From Bradyrhizobium erythrophlei (lineage in GTDB: Bacteria > Pseudomonadota > Alphaproteobacteria > Rhizobiales > Xanthobacteraceae): DNA of 64,000 nucleotides. The notes beneath the pieces were generated by a model. That model was not told the DNA's origin. It ran no database searches and saw only the letters and a list, made by a program, of their open reading frames with translations. A program made the position numbers and the translations under genes. Below, one piece after another: positions 15,222 to 24,139 of the stretch; the stretch's first letter is position 1, and each line of letters starts with the position of its first letter. The DNA lies in the NCBI GenBank assembly GCA_900129675.1, contig FSRD01000002.1, positions 930,001-994,000 on the forward strand, given 5' to 3'.

Positions 15222-17459
15222 TCACCCCTCCAGTTCCTCCAACACCTTTGGCGGCGACATCGGCAGCGCGTAAAAGCGTTTGCCGAGCGCGTTGTGGACG
15301 GCGTTGGCGACCGCGGCCATGACAGGGACCAGCGGCACTTCGCCGACACCCTTGACGCCTTGCGGATGTTTCGGGTTCGGCACTTCGACCATCACCGTGT
15401 CGAGCATCGGCAGGTCCGAACAAACAGGCATGCGATAGTCGAGGAAGCCGGGGTTATCGACCTTGCCGTCCTTGCGGTAGATGTACTCTTCGTTGAGCGC
15501 CCAGCCGATGCCCTGGGCGACGCCGCCCTGCATCTGGCCCTCGACATAGCTCGGATGCACCGCGCGGCCGACATCCTGCACGGCGGTGTAGCGGATCACC
15601 CGCACGATCCCGAGTTCGGTATCGACCTCGACGTCGCAGATATGGGTGCCAAAGCCGCCTTCCGCGCCCTCGGTGTTGAGCTGAACGCCGGCGCCGATCG
15701 GGCCGCCCATCGCGGGTGCCTTGGCTGCGAGTTCTGCCAGCGTCAGCGGCGGAAACTCGCCGGCGTTGGGGCTTGCCGGGTGGGCCGCGCCGTTTTCCCA
15801 TTTCACCGCTTCCGGATCGATCTCCCAGATTTTTGCCGCGCGCTCTTTGAGCGTGGCGATGATCTTGTCGGTCGATTGCGTCACCACCATCGCGGAGGCG
15901 AACAGCACGCGGCTGCCGCCGGTCAGATTCGAGAAGCCGACGGTCGCGGTGTCGCCGATCAAAACCGAGACGCGGCGATAGTCGATGCCGAGCAACTCGG
16001 CGCAGATATTGGCGATCGCGGCGCGCGAGCCGCCGATGTCCGGATGGCCGGTGGTGACGACGACATTGCCGTCCTCGGTAATGTTGACCTGCGCACTGGA
16101 TTCGCCGCCGGCGTTGAACCAGAAGCCGGACGCAACGCCGCGGCCTTGGAGTTTGCCGAGCGGCGCGGTGTAGTGCGGATGCGCTTTCGCGGCTTCCAGC
16201 GTCTCGATATAGCCGATACGGGGGAATACCGGGCCGTGCGCGGCCTTGGTGCCCTGCTTGGCAGCATTCTTCAGCCGCAGCTCGAGGGGATCCATCTTCA
16301 GTGCTTCGGCGAGCTCGTCGAGCACGCACTCAACCGCATAAGCGCCGATCGGCGCGCCCGGCGCGCGATAGGCCGCGACCTTGGAACGGTTGGAGAGCAC
16401 GTCGAAGCCGACCGACAGCACGTGCGGGATGTCGTAGGGCGAAAAGCTGCAACCCACCGCGCCGCGGATCGGCGAGCCCGGCAGCGCGCCGGCCTGCAGA
16501 TAGAAGGTGCCTTGAGCTGCGACGATGGTGCCGTCCTTTTTGGCGCCGATCTTGACCGTGCTCTTGGAACCGGATGTCGGCCCCGTCGCCCGCATCACTT
16601 CCTCGCGGGTCATCACCATTTTTACCGGCCGGCCGGATTTCTTCGCCAGCAACGTCGCGAGCGGCTCGAGATAGACGATGGTCTTGCCGCCAAAACCGCC
16701 GCCGATTTCGGCCGGGATGGCGCGGATGTCGCTCTGCGGAAAACCGGTCAGATAGGCCGTCATCGCCCGCACCATGAACTGGCCCTGGCTCGAACTCCAG
16801 ATCGTGGTCTTGTTGTCGGCGGCGACGCTGACGAGGCAGGCGTGCGGCTCGATATAGCCCTGATGCACCGGACGGGTGGTGAAGGTGCGCTCGACCACCA
16901 CCTCGGCCTGCTTGAAACCTTCGGCGACGTCGCCCTTCTTGACCTCGAGGCGGCCGGCGATGTTGGACGGCTTGCCCTCGAATTTGAGGGATTCGTGCAG
17001 GATCGGCGCGTCGGGCTTGATCGCGTCGTCGATCTCAATCGCCCACGGCAGCACTTCGTAGTCGACCTCGATCAGTTCGCAGGCTTTTGCGGCGATCGCC
17101 TCTGACGTGGCCGCAACGGCCGCTATGGGGTGGCCGGGGAACAGCGCCTTCTCGCGCGCCATCACGTTGCGGCACATCCAGCGCATGTCCTGGATGCCGA
17201 GCATCACCGACTTGTCGACCGGGAAGTCGACGATGTCGCGCGCGGTGACCACGGCTTTTACCCCCGGCAGCGCTTCCGCCTTCGAGGTGTCGATCGATTT
17301 GATGCGCGCGTGCGGGTGCGGGCTGCGCAGCACCTTGCCCCAGATCATGCCGGGCATGTTGGTGTCGGCGGCAAATGCCGCGCGGCCCGTGACCTTGTCG
17401 ACGCCGTCAGGACGAATGGTACGCTGGCCGATCCACTTGTTATTGGTGACGACGTTCAT
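15222..17459 (-). CDS. molybdenum hydroxylase large subunit (xanthine dehydrogenase family, Mo-binding)
   Basis: The 745-residue subunit binds the molybdopterin cofactor and carries out substrate hydroxylation. Diagnostic stretches are EIGGGFGGK, YRAPGAPIGAYAVE (cofactor and substrate pocket) and GVKGVGEVPLVP near the C-terminus, which contains the catalytic Glu. The signature differs from CO dehydrogenase, which has AYXCSFR at the active site, so the substrate is probably an N-heterocycle or aldehyde. The start ATG overlaps the stop of the 2Fe-2S gene (ATGA), giving the order FAD subunit, 2Fe-2S subunit, Mo subunit. PuuD upstream hints at purines, but dedicated xanthine dehydrogenase in rhizobia usually has a two-subunit XdhAB form. 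Confidence 0.88.
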   Translation of the reverse strand: MNVVTNNKWIGQRTIRPDGVDKVTGRAAFAADTNMPGMIWGKVLRSPHPHARIKSIDTSKAEALPGVKAVVTARDIVDFPVDKSVMLGIQDMRWMCRNVMAREKALFPGHPIAAVAATSEAIAAKACELIEVDYEVLPWAIEIDDAIKPDAPILHESLKFEGKPSNIAGRLEVKKGDVAEGFKQAEVVVERTFTTRPVHQGYIEPHACLVSVAADNKTTIWSSSQGQFMVRAMTAYLTGFPQSDIRAIPAEIGGGFGGKTIVYLEPLATLLAKKSGRPVKMVMTREEVMRATGPTSGSKSTVKIGAKKDGTIVAAQGTFYLQAGALPGSPIRGAVGCSFSPYDIPHVLSVGFDVLSNRSKVAAYRAPGAPIGAYAVECVLDELAEALKMDPLELRLKNAAKQGTKAAHGPVFPRIGYIETLEAAKAHPHYTAPLGKLQGRGVASGFWFNAGGESSAQVNITEDGNVVVTTGHPDIGGSRAAIANICAELLGIDYRRVSVLIGDTATVGFSNLTGGSRVLFASAMVVTQSTDKIIATLKERAAKIWEIDPEAVKWENGAAHPASPNAGEFPPLTLAELAAKAPAMGGPIGAGVQLNTEGAEGGFGTHICDVEVDTELGIVRVIRYTAVQDVGRAVHPSYVEGQMQGGVAQGIGWALNEEYIYRKDGKVDNPGFLDYRMPVCSDLPMLDTVMVEVPNPKHPQGVKGVGEVPLVPVMAAVANAVHNALGKRFYALPMSPPKVLEELEG

Positions 17460-17953
17460 TGGCAAAACTCCTTAAGTCCTTGCTCCTGCATTTCGGCTGC
17501 GGTCTCGAGAACCGCGCGAACGATCTTGTCGTAACCAGTGCACCGGCACAGATTGCCGGCGAGCCAGAACCGGACCTCTTCCTCGCTCGGCCGCGGATTC
17601 TTCCGCAACAGCGCGTCGGAGGCGACCAGCATGCCCGACGTGCAGATGCCACACTGCAGCGCCGCCATTTCCAGGAACTTTTGCTGCAGCGGATGCAGCT
17701 TCTCGCCATGGGCCATGCCTTCGATGGTTCTGATCTCATGGCCCTCGGCTTCAGCCGCGAGCATCAGGCAGGAACAGATCAGGCGATCGTCGATGGTGAT
17801 GCTGCAGGCGCCGCAATCGCCGGACGCGCAGCCTTCCTTCGAGCCGGTCAGGCCGAGCGGGCCGCGCAGGGCGTCGAGCATGGTGTCGCTGTGCTCGCAG
17901 AGAAACTCCATCGGCTCGCCGTTGATGGTGGTGGAAACATGTAGCTTGGCCAT
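17456..17953 (-). CDS. molybdenum hydroxylase small subunit, two [2Fe-2S] clusters
   Basis: This 165-residue subunit passes electrons between the molybdenum centre and FAD. The plant-ferredoxin-type cluster is bound by GCASGDCGAC and the later cysteine in LICSCLML. The second cluster is bound by QCGICTSGM and GNLCRCTGY. The start at 17953 (MAKLHVSTTING) is preferred to a TTG three codons upstream. The gene is the middle member of the three-gene unit; its stop overlaps the large-subunit start, implying coupled synthesis. Confidence 0.92.
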   Translation of the reverse strand: MAKLHVSTTINGEPMEFLCEHSDTMLDALRGPLGLTGSKEGCASGDCGACSITIDDRLICSCLMLAAEAEGHEIRTIEGMAHGEKLHPLQQKFLEMAALQCGICTSGMLVASDALLRKNPRPSEEEVRFWLAGNLCRCTGYDKIVRAVLETAAEMQEQGLKEFCQ

Positions 17954-17972
17954 CGTCTTCAATTCCCCAACC

Positions 17973-18842
17973 TTAATTTTCTTGCGCGCGCTTGGCGGCG
18001 ATGGCCGTCGTGCGCTTCAGCAGCACGCCGGCGACTTTGGTTCGATAAGTGATGGTGCCGCGTTTGTCGTCGATCGGACGGCAGGCGGCGGAGCAGGCGG
18101 CAGCCGCGGCGTTCAGCGCCGCATCGTCGAGCTTGCTGCCGATCAGCGCGTTCGCCGCCGCCTCGACCAGCAGCACGGTGGGTGCCACGGCGCCGAGGCC
18201 GATGCGGGCCGCGGTGCAGACGCCGTCTTTCAGCGTGAGGCTGACGCCGACGCCGACCACGGCGATGTCCATTTCCGTGCGCGGGATCATGCGCAGATAG
18301 GCGTCGCTCGAACCCTTTGGGCGCGGCGGCAAGGTGAAGCTGACAAGGATTTCGCCCGGCAACAGATTGGTGCGTCCCGGTCCGGCCGGCACGTCTTCCA
18401 CCTTCATCTGCCGGCGGCCGTTCGGGCCCTGCACGGTGACGATGGCACCCGCGGCGACCATGGCCGGCACGCTGTCGCCGGCTGGAGAACCATTGCACAG
18501 ATTGCCGCCCGCGGATGCCCGTCCCTGCACCTGCTTGGAACCGATCAGATTGACGGCCTCCAGCACGCCGGGCCAGACCTTGCCGAAACGCGCATGCTCG
18601 GCCAGCGCCATGCCCGAGGCGGCGGCGCCGATGTGGAAGCCGCCATCCGCGGTCTCCTCAATAGCGGTCATCTCGGCGATTTTCTTGATGTCGACGATCA
18701 GGCCCGGTTTCAGGACGCCGGAACGCATCTGCACCAGAAGGTCAGTCCCGCCGGCCAGGATGCGCGCAGCACTTCCGGCGGCAGCAAACGCGCCAATCGC
18801 CTCATCAAGCGAACTCGGCGCCAAATATCGGAGTTCCGTCAT
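17973..18842 (-). CDS. molybdenum hydroxylase medium subunit, FAD-binding
   Basis: The 289-residue subunit binds FAD and delivers electrons to the final acceptor. Typical contacts with the cofactor are ILAGGTDLLVQMRSG (about residues 29-43) and SAGGNLCNGSPAGDSVPA. The C-terminal CO-dehydrogenase-flavoprotein domain follows. It is the first gene of the unit, 19 bases upstream of the 2Fe-2S gene, and begins MTELRYLAPSSLDEA as usual. A 174-base gap separates it from puuD, so it may have its own promoter. Confidence 0.9.
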   Translation of the reverse strand: MTELRYLAPSSLDEAIGAFAAAGSAARILAGGTDLLVQMRSGVLKPGLIVDIKKIAEMTAIEETADGGFHIGAAASGMALAEHARFGKVWPGVLEAVNLIGSKQVQGRASAGGNLCNGSPAGDSVPAMVAAGAIVTVQGPNGRRQMKVEDVPAGPGRTNLLPGEILVSFTLPPRPKGSSDAYLRMIPRTEMDIAVVGVGVSLTLKDGVCTAARIGLGAVAPTVLLVEAAANALIGSKLDDAALNAAAAACSAACRPIDDKRGTITYRTKVAGVLLKRTTAIAAKRAQEN

Positions 18843-19016
18843 GGTCTTCCGTCATCTCCCTGTTCTGCCGCCCCTTATGGACGCTGGCCTTGTCTCCGGC
18901 CTGCAGTCGAGGGACCCTACACGGGCAAACACGGTTGGAACAGCCTCCGGGGGCCGACCTTAGCGGCATGCTCCTATGCACCGGGCGATGTCCGGCGAGA
19001 GTCCGTCACGCCACCG

Positions 19017-20216
19017 TCATTGCGGCGCGCCGGCCGCCAGCCACTCCCTGATCACTGCCCGCTCGTCTCCCGTCATCTCGGTGACGTTGCCGGGCGGCAT
19101 CGCGTTCGCCCATGCTGCGTTCCGCCCGATCAGCCGGGCATTGCGCTGGATGTGCGCTGAATCGTCCAGCAAAATGCCCTTCGGCGCGGTGACGATCGAC
19201 GCCCAGACCGGCTCGGCGCCGTGACACATGCTGCATCGGGACAGCACGATCTCTTCGACATTGGCATAATTCGCCGGCGCATGCGCCGATCCAACCTTGG
19301 CGTCGCGGGGCCCGGCCGCCGACAGCAGCGCGATGGCGATCATGCCGCAGGCCGCGACACCCCACACCCACCACGGCGATTCCTTCCCTGCGTGTCGGGC
19401 GTTGAAGAAATGCCGGATGATCGGGCCCAGCGCGAGCACGATCGCAACGATCAGCCAGTTGTAGCGGGTGGCGAACAGCAGGGGATAATGGTTGCTGATC
19501 ATCAGGAAGATGACCGGCAGCGTCAGATAGTTGTTGTGGACCGACCGCTCCTTGCTGGTCTTGCCGAGTTTCGGATCCGGCGCCTGGCCGGCCAGAAGCG
19601 CCGCGACGATCTTCTTCTGGTTGGGAATGATCAGCGCGAACACGTTGGCGACCATGATGGTTCCGACGATGGCAGCGATCTGGTTGAACGCGCCGCGCCC
19701 GCTCAGCACATGGGTGAAGGCGTAGGTCAGTCCGACCAGGAACAGATAGCCGCCGATCGCGAAACGCAGTTCGTATTGCGCCAGGCCCGACCGGCAGGCG
19801 CCTTCGTAGAGCAGCCAAGCCAGCGCAAGGCTGCCGAAGGAGAACAGTCCCGCCTGCAGGGGTGTCAGTTCGAGCACCGATTTGTCGACCAGGAACAGTT
19901 CGGCATCGAGATAGTAGACGACCACCATCAGCGCGAAGCCGGACAGCCAGGTGGTGTAGGCCTCCCATTTGAACCAGGTCAGTTCGTCCGGCATCTCGCT
20001 CGGCGCGACCAGATATTTGACCATCCGGTAGAAACCGCCGCCATGGACCTGCCACGCCTCGCCCTGCACGCCGTCGGGCAGGCCGGCGCGCGATTTGAGG
20101 CTGAGGTCGAGGTGGATGAAGTAGAACGAACTGCCGATCCATCCGATGCCGGCCACCACGTGCAGCCAGCGCAGGATCAGGCTGGACCATTCCGTCAGTA
20201 TCGATCCCCACATCAT
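19017..20216 (-). CDS. puuD: urate hydroxylase PuuD (membrane protein with cytochrome c domain)
   Basis: The 399-residue protein has about eight hydrophobic segments starting with LRWLHVVAGIGWIGSSFYFI, followed by a C-terminal cytochrome c domain with the haem motif CSMCH (328-332) and the distal pattern AMPPGNVTEMT. This arrangement defines PuuD, an integral-membrane enzyme that oxidises urate to 5-hydroxyisourate and feeds electrons to the respiratory chain. The haem domain would face the periplasm. It lies upstream of and in line with the molybdenum hydroxylase genes, suggesting linked purine oxidation. No ureide-pathway genes are in the window. Confidence 0.92.
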   Translation of the reverse strand: MMWGSILTEWSSLILRWLHVVAGIGWIGSSFYFIHLDLSLKSRAGLPDGVQGEAWQVHGGGFYRMVKYLVAPSEMPDELTWFKWEAYTTWLSGFALMVVVYYLDAELFLVDKSVLELTPLQAGLFSFGSLALAWLLYEGACRSGLAQYELRFAIGGYLFLVGLTYAFTHVLSGRGAFNQIAAIVGTIMVANVFALIIPNQKKIVAALLAGQAPDPKLGKTSKERSVHNNYLTLPVIFLMISNHYPLLFATRYNWLIVAIVLALGPIIRHFFNARHAGKESPWWVWGVAACGMIAIALLSAAGPRDAKVGSAHAPANYANVEEIVLSRCSMCHGAEPVWASIVTAPKGILLDDSAHIQRNARLIGRNAAWANAMPPGNVTEMTGDERAVIREWLAAGAPQ

Positions 20217-20422
20217 CGGTCAGTGCGTCCAGCGGGCCGGCGACGGGCCGTCGTTTCGGCGCGGCAAAATCAGGTTGATGGCCCCATATCTTCTGTCTCT
20301 GTGCATGCAACTTTCGGGCCCGCTTTGCCTCAGTGCAATAGGGACGGTAGATATTTTCGACATGTTTTCACGCGGCGTCAGGCAGTTCGGCGACGCGCGT
20401 GCGGTACCCGCGCCGTTGGCAG

Positions 20423-21622
20423 CTATTTCGGGACGACACGGACGGGCATCGAGCTCAGCGCCCGCAGGCCGCTGCTGTCGCGATAGGCGACGTCGCCGGT
20501 GAATTCGATCGAAGCCACGCGCGTGGCCAGCGCCGACAGCACCGCCTCGGCCTCGAGCCGTGCCACCATCTGACCGACACAGCCGTGAATGCCCGTTCCG
20601 AACGCCAGATGACCGGAGACGCGGCGCGTGATGTCGAGTTCGTCCGGGCGCTCCCAGCGGGTTTCATCGCGATTGGCCGACGCCAGCAGCAGCAGGATTT
20701 TTTCGTGCTGACCAATCCGGACGCCCGCGATTTCGGTTTCGTGCGGCGTCGTCCTGAAAACGTAAGGCGCGGAGGAATCGAAGCGGAGCGTCTCGTCGAA
20801 TGCCGCGCGGGAGAGCGAAGGATCGGCGGCAAGGATCGCCCATTGCCGCGGGTGGCGCGCGAGGTTGTAGAGTGCCATACCGATGCCGCTGATCGTGGTA
20901 TCGAGGCCGGCCGAGAGAAACGAGCGCACCAGCAGCGGTGCTTCGTCCTGGGTGATCTCGCCGGTGTCGGCCGCCTCGTAGACCTGCGCGCCGAAGCTTC
21001 CTGGCGAAAGCGCTTCACGCTGACATTTCGCAGTGACCCATTGAAGCACCGTTGGCGCCCGGGCCATGAGGTTTCGAAAGTAATCGTTCTCAGGTCCGAA
21101 GCCTGCAAAAACCATGGCGCCGTAGGTCAGCAGGTTTTCGCGGCCGTCAAAATCGATGCCGAGCGCGTCCGGAAACACGCTGAGCGGAAATACCTCGGCA
21201 AGCTCGCGGATCGCGTCGAAGGATCCTTTCGCGACGAGGCCATCGACCAGCGTCGCGGCCTTGGCCTTGAATTGATCCTCGAGGCGCCGCATCGCCCCCG
21301 GCGACATGATCCGGGCCAACACTTTTCGCGTGCGCGTATGCAATGGCGGATCGGCTTCGAGAATGATGCTCGGCTGGCGCCAGGGCTTGTTCTTGAAGTG
21401 GTTGGCGATTCCCGCGCCGCCCGCATTGCTGAAATTGACGTGGTCGGCGAACACCGCCTTGACCTCGTCGCAGCGCGGGACGGCCCAGATGCCGGGTTTG
21501 GTGAGGCGCAGCACCGGGCCGGCGGCGCGCAGCCGCGCATAGGCCGGGTAGGGGTCGATCCGGGTCCGTGCATCGAACGGATCGAAGTCACTGTTGACGT
21601 CATCGAGCACAATCGCCGCCAT
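20423..21622 (-). CDS. cytochrome P450, CYP199-like
   Basis: The 399-residue P450 has the oxygen-activation helix FLSAGLDTTISGIG, the ExxR motif DETLRF and the haem-ligand loop FGTGIHGCVG with Cys348. From memory the stretches ILEADPPLHTRTRKVL, LSVFPDALG and ITQDEAPLLVRSFLSAGLD closely resemble CYP199A enzymes of Rhodopseudomonas and Bradyrhizobium, which demethylate or hydroxylate para-substituted benzoates. No ferredoxin or reductase gene is adjacent, so electron partners must be encoded elsewhere. A good ribosome site (AGGAGG) precedes the start. The palindrome 18 bases upstream of the start suggests repression by the divergent TetR protein. Confidence 0.9.
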   Translation of the reverse strand: MAAIVLDDVNSDFDPFDARTRIDPYPAYARLRAAGPVLRLTKPGIWAVPRCDEVKAVFADHVNFSNAGGAGIANHFKNKPWRQPSIILEADPPLHTRTRKVLARIMSPGAMRRLEDQFKAKAATLVDGLVAKGSFDAIRELAEVFPLSVFPDALGIDFDGRENLLTYGAMVFAGFGPENDYFRNLMARAPTVLQWVTAKCQREALSPGSFGAQVYEAADTGEITQDEAPLLVRSFLSAGLDTTISGIGMALYNLARHPRQWAILAADPSLSRAAFDETLRFDSSAPYVFRTTPHETEIAGVRIGQHEKILLLLASANRDETRWERPDELDITRRVSGHLAFGTGIHGCVGQMVARLEAEAVLSALATRVASIEFTGDVAYRDSSGLRALSSMPVRVVPK

Positions 21623-21639
21623 CCAATCCTCCTGCTGTT

Positions 21640-21665
21640 AGTTAATTGACCATAGTCAATTAACT
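21640..21665. promoter_or_regulatory. perfect palindromic operator between P450 and tetR
   Basis: Two perfect 11-bp arms, AGTTAATTGAC and GTCAATTAACT, are separated by CATA. The site lies in the 124-base divergent gap, 18 bases from the P450 start, and is far more AT-rich than its surroundings. Its length and symmetry fit a TetR-family operator controlling the P450 gene and perhaps tetR itself. Confidence 0.85.
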
Positions 21666-21746
21666 TGTCATAAGCAAGGGGGCAAGTCGTCGCCGCCCTT
21701 GTGATTCCGGCGGCGACGCGGCATGAAGGCATCGACGGAGATTGCG

Positions 21747-22478
21747 ATGACGATGGCTCAAAGGCCGGCGGGGACTGCGGGCGCGCGGCGGTTTCAGCGG
21801 CGGGCGCGCCAGGAAGCCGACAAGCAGGCACTGCGGACCCTGATCCTGGAGACGGCGCGCCGCGAATTCGCCGCGGGCACGCTGGAAACGGTCTCGATCC
21901 AGAAGATCGCCGATGCGATCGGCTACTCCAAGGGCACGGTGCTGAAGTATTTTCCGACCAAGCTTCTGCTGCTGCTCGCAGTCAAGCAGCAGAACCTGGA
22001 AGACGTGGCGGAGCGGCTGGAGCGCGTCAGGGCACGCAATTCCGACGGCAAGGTCCGGCTACGGCGCGTGCTGGAAGCCTATATCGATTATTGGGTCGAC
22101 AATCCCGACCACTTCCGCTCGCTGTTCTCGATGGCGGGAACCGTCGAGGACAGGCGCTTCCCCGACGGTGTCTATTTCGGCCAGACCGACATCGCGCGGC
22201 GCAGCTACGATCTCTTCGTGATCACGACGGCGGAGTTCATTGCCGAGTTCGGTGCGGAAGCTACGCCCGGTTTGGCGCAACGGCTGGCAACCGGCCTTCT
22301 GTCGGCGGCGCATGGCGTGATTTCACTACCCTTGGGTACGCCGACAATGAAATTGCCCGATGTCCGCGGCAATGGGCGCCTGGTGATCGGCAATCTGGTT
22401 GATGCTTTTGCGATGAAGCTGGAGGCCGCCCGGAAAATCGAATCCCGGCCGAAGGTGACGATCGGCATGTTTCTCTAG
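21747..22478 (+). CDS. TetR-family transcriptional regulator
   Basis: The 243-residue protein has an N-terminal DNA-binding domain: ILETARREFAAGTLETVSIQ then KIADAIGYSKGTVLKYFPTK, the TetR helix-turn-helix. The remaining helices form the ligand-binding domain. The start at 21747 has GGAG seven bases ahead; a start at 21723 is also open. The stop codon TAG is part of the CTAG target duplication of the neighbouring IS1182-family element, so the insertion landed exactly at the end of the gene and left the protein unchanged. It probably represses the divergent P450 gene, with an aromatic acid as a plausible inducer. Confidence 0.88.
   Translation: MTMAQRPAGTAGARRFQRRARQEADKQALRTLILETARREFAAGTLETVSIQKIADAIGYSKGTVLKYFPTKLLLLLAVKQQNLEDVAERLERVRARNSDGKVRLRRVLEAYIDYWVDNPDHFRSLFSMAGTVEDRRFPDGVYFGQTDIARRSYDLFVITTAEFIAEFGAEATPGLAQRLATGLLSAAHGVISLPLGTPTMKLPDVRGNGRLVIGNLVDAFAMKLEAARKIESRPKVTIGMFL
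22475..22478. repeat. CTAG target duplication, left copy
   Basis: CTAG is found again at 24054-24057. It borders the CAGCCTGTCGGACT inverted repeat and contains the tetR stop codon. Confidence 0.8.
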
Positions 22479-24053
22479 CAGCCTGTCGGACTTAGCGGAG
22501 CGAGCGGGGTTAGGTAGAATCGATGCATTGATTCGGCCTTTCTTCGACTGGGTGGGGCGCCGTTGAGCAATTTCCGTACGATCGATCGCGAGACCGGATA
22601 CCTTCTGCCGCCGTCGGTGGACGAGTGGCTTCCTGAGAGGCACTTGGCGCGCTTCGTTGTCGAGGTCATTGATGGGCTGGATCTTTCGGCGATGAGCAAC
22701 AGCTACCGGGGAGCGGGATCGGCTTCGTACCATCCCGCGCTGCTGCTGGGCCTGCTCGTATACGGATATGCGACGGGCGTGTTCTCGAGCCGGAAGCTGG
22801 AGCGGGCGACGTACGATTCGGTGGCGTTCCGCTTCATTGCGGCGAACGACCATCCCGATCACGACACGATCGCGACATTTCGGCGGCGCTTTCTCAAGGA
22901 GATCGAGGGGCTGTTCGTGCGGCTGCTGGAGCTGGCGCGCGAGATGGGGATGCTCAAGATCGGCACCGTTGCGCTCGACGGCACGAAGATCCACGCCAAC
23001 GCCAGCCGGCACAGCGCGCTGTCGTATGAGCACGCCGGCAAGATTGAGGCGCAATTGAAGGCGGAAGTGGCCGATCTGCTGGCGCGGGCGGAAGCCGCGG
23101 ACAAAGCGGATGTGCCCGACGGCATGTCAATTCCTGAGGAATTGGCACGCCGCGAGAAGCGCTTGGCGAAGCTTGCCGAGGCCCGCGCCAAGATCGAAGC
23201 CCGCGCCAAAGAGCGGTATGAACGGGAGAAGGCCGAGCATGAGGCCAAGCTGGCGGCGCGTGCGGCAAAGGCCAAGGCCACCGGCAAGAAGTCCGGAGGC
23301 AAGCCGCCCCAGCCCCCTACCGAAGGTGCGCTGCCAACCGATCAGATCAATCTGACCGACGAAGAGTCGCGCATCATGCCGGTGGCAGGCGGTGGCTTCG
23401 AGCAGTGCTACAACGCCCAGGCGGTGGTGGCGGCGAACAGCCTCCTGGTGATCGCCGCGCAGGTGGTTCAGGCGCCCAACGACAAGCAGCAGATCGAGCC
23501 GTTGCTGAAGCGGATCGAGGCCTTGCCGGCGGAGCTGGGAAAGCCGACCACTTTGTTGGCGGACACCGGCTACTTCAGTGAAGCCAACGTCATGCTGTGC
23601 GCGGCGGCGCAGATCGACCCGATGATCGCGCAGGGCCGGCAATCGCATTATCCGCCCCTGTCGGAGCGCTTTGCAAAAGCACCGCCGGCGCCGCAGAACC
23701 CAACGGCGCTCGATGCCATGAGCTACCGTCTGCAGACGCCCGAAGGCAAGAAGCTCTATGCCCTGCGCAAGCAGACCCCGGAACCGGTGTTCGGGATCAT
23801 CAAATCGGTGATGGGCTTCCGCCAGTTCCTGTTGCGCGGCCTTGCCTCGTCACCATGGCGTGGAATATGAAGCGAATGTTCGCCCTGGCGGCCGCTTGAA
23901 GCGCCCGCCGTCCCTACGCGGCGTTCCGCTCGGCACCGGAATGCTCGCTGACGTCGCATTCGTCCCTCAGGGACTATTGAATCCGTCCGTCACCCAGGTG
24001 CAGCACGCCATCGTCTGCACATGCCAAGATCGACACCTCAGTCCGACAGGCTG
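22479..24053 (+). mobile_element. IS1182-family insertion sequence
   Basis: The 1575-bp element is bounded by inverted repeats CAGCCTGTCGGACT (22479-22492) and AGTCCGACAGGCTG (24040-24053), with CTAG duplicated outside. It carries one transposase gene on the plus strand. The 3' end of the transposase frame is disrupted, and about 180 non-coding bases separate it from the right repeat. The element can probably no longer move by itself but may be mobilised by related copies. Confidence 0.9.
22563..23870 (+). CDS. IS1182-family transposase, C-terminus frameshifted
   Basis: The 435-residue frame has the IS1182/IS1380-like layout: an N-terminal domain with LPERHLARFVVEVIDGLDL, then FRFIAANDHPDHDTIATFRR, a DDE core with VALDGTKIHANAS, a long charged coiled-coil insert (about residues 160-260), LLADTGYFSEAN and GIIKSVMGFRQFLLRGL near the end. 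After RGL the frame reads only SSPWRGI and stops. The adjacent frame continues LVTMAWNMKRMFAL, the normal family ending, so a short deletion around 23845 has removed part of the C-terminus and shifted the frame. Translation starts with TTG. The product is probably inactive. Confidence 0.88.
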   Translation: MSNFRTIDRETGYLLPPSVDEWLPERHLARFVVEVIDGLDLSAMSNSYRGAGSASYHPALLLGLLVYGYATGVFSSRKLERATYDSVAFRFIAANDHPDHDTIATFRRRFLKEIEGLFVRLLELAREMGMLKIGTVALDGTKIHANASRHSALSYEHAGKIEAQLKAEVADLLARAEAADKADVPDGMSIPEELARREKRLAKLAEARAKIEARAKERYEREKAEHEAKLAARAAKAKATGKKSGGKPPQPPTEGALPTDQINLTDEESRIMPVAGGGFEQCYNAQAVVAANSLLVIAAQVVQAPNDKQQIEPLLKRIEALPAELGKPTTLLADTGYFSEANVMLCAAAQIDPMIAQGRQSHYPPLSERFAKAPPAPQNPTALDAMSYRLQTPEGKKLYALRKQTPEPVFGIIKSVMGFRQFLLRGLASSPWRGI

Positions 24054-24057
24054 CTAG
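24054..24057. repeat. CTAG target duplication, right copy
   Basis: Matches CTAG at 22475-22478 outside the left inverted repeat of the IS1182-family element. Confidence 0.8.
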
Positions 24058-24139
24058 GGAAGGCGGTGCTTTTCGCTGTTGCGAGCGGCGCAAGCCACTT
24101 TAACCAGAATTCGTGTTTCGGGGATGGAGCGGCCATCGA

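Noticed and set aside
15117..17105. 662-residue plus-strand frame opposite the molybdenum hydroxylase large subunit
   Set aside because: Arg/His-rich shadow without motifs, opposite a gene with complete cofactor motifs.
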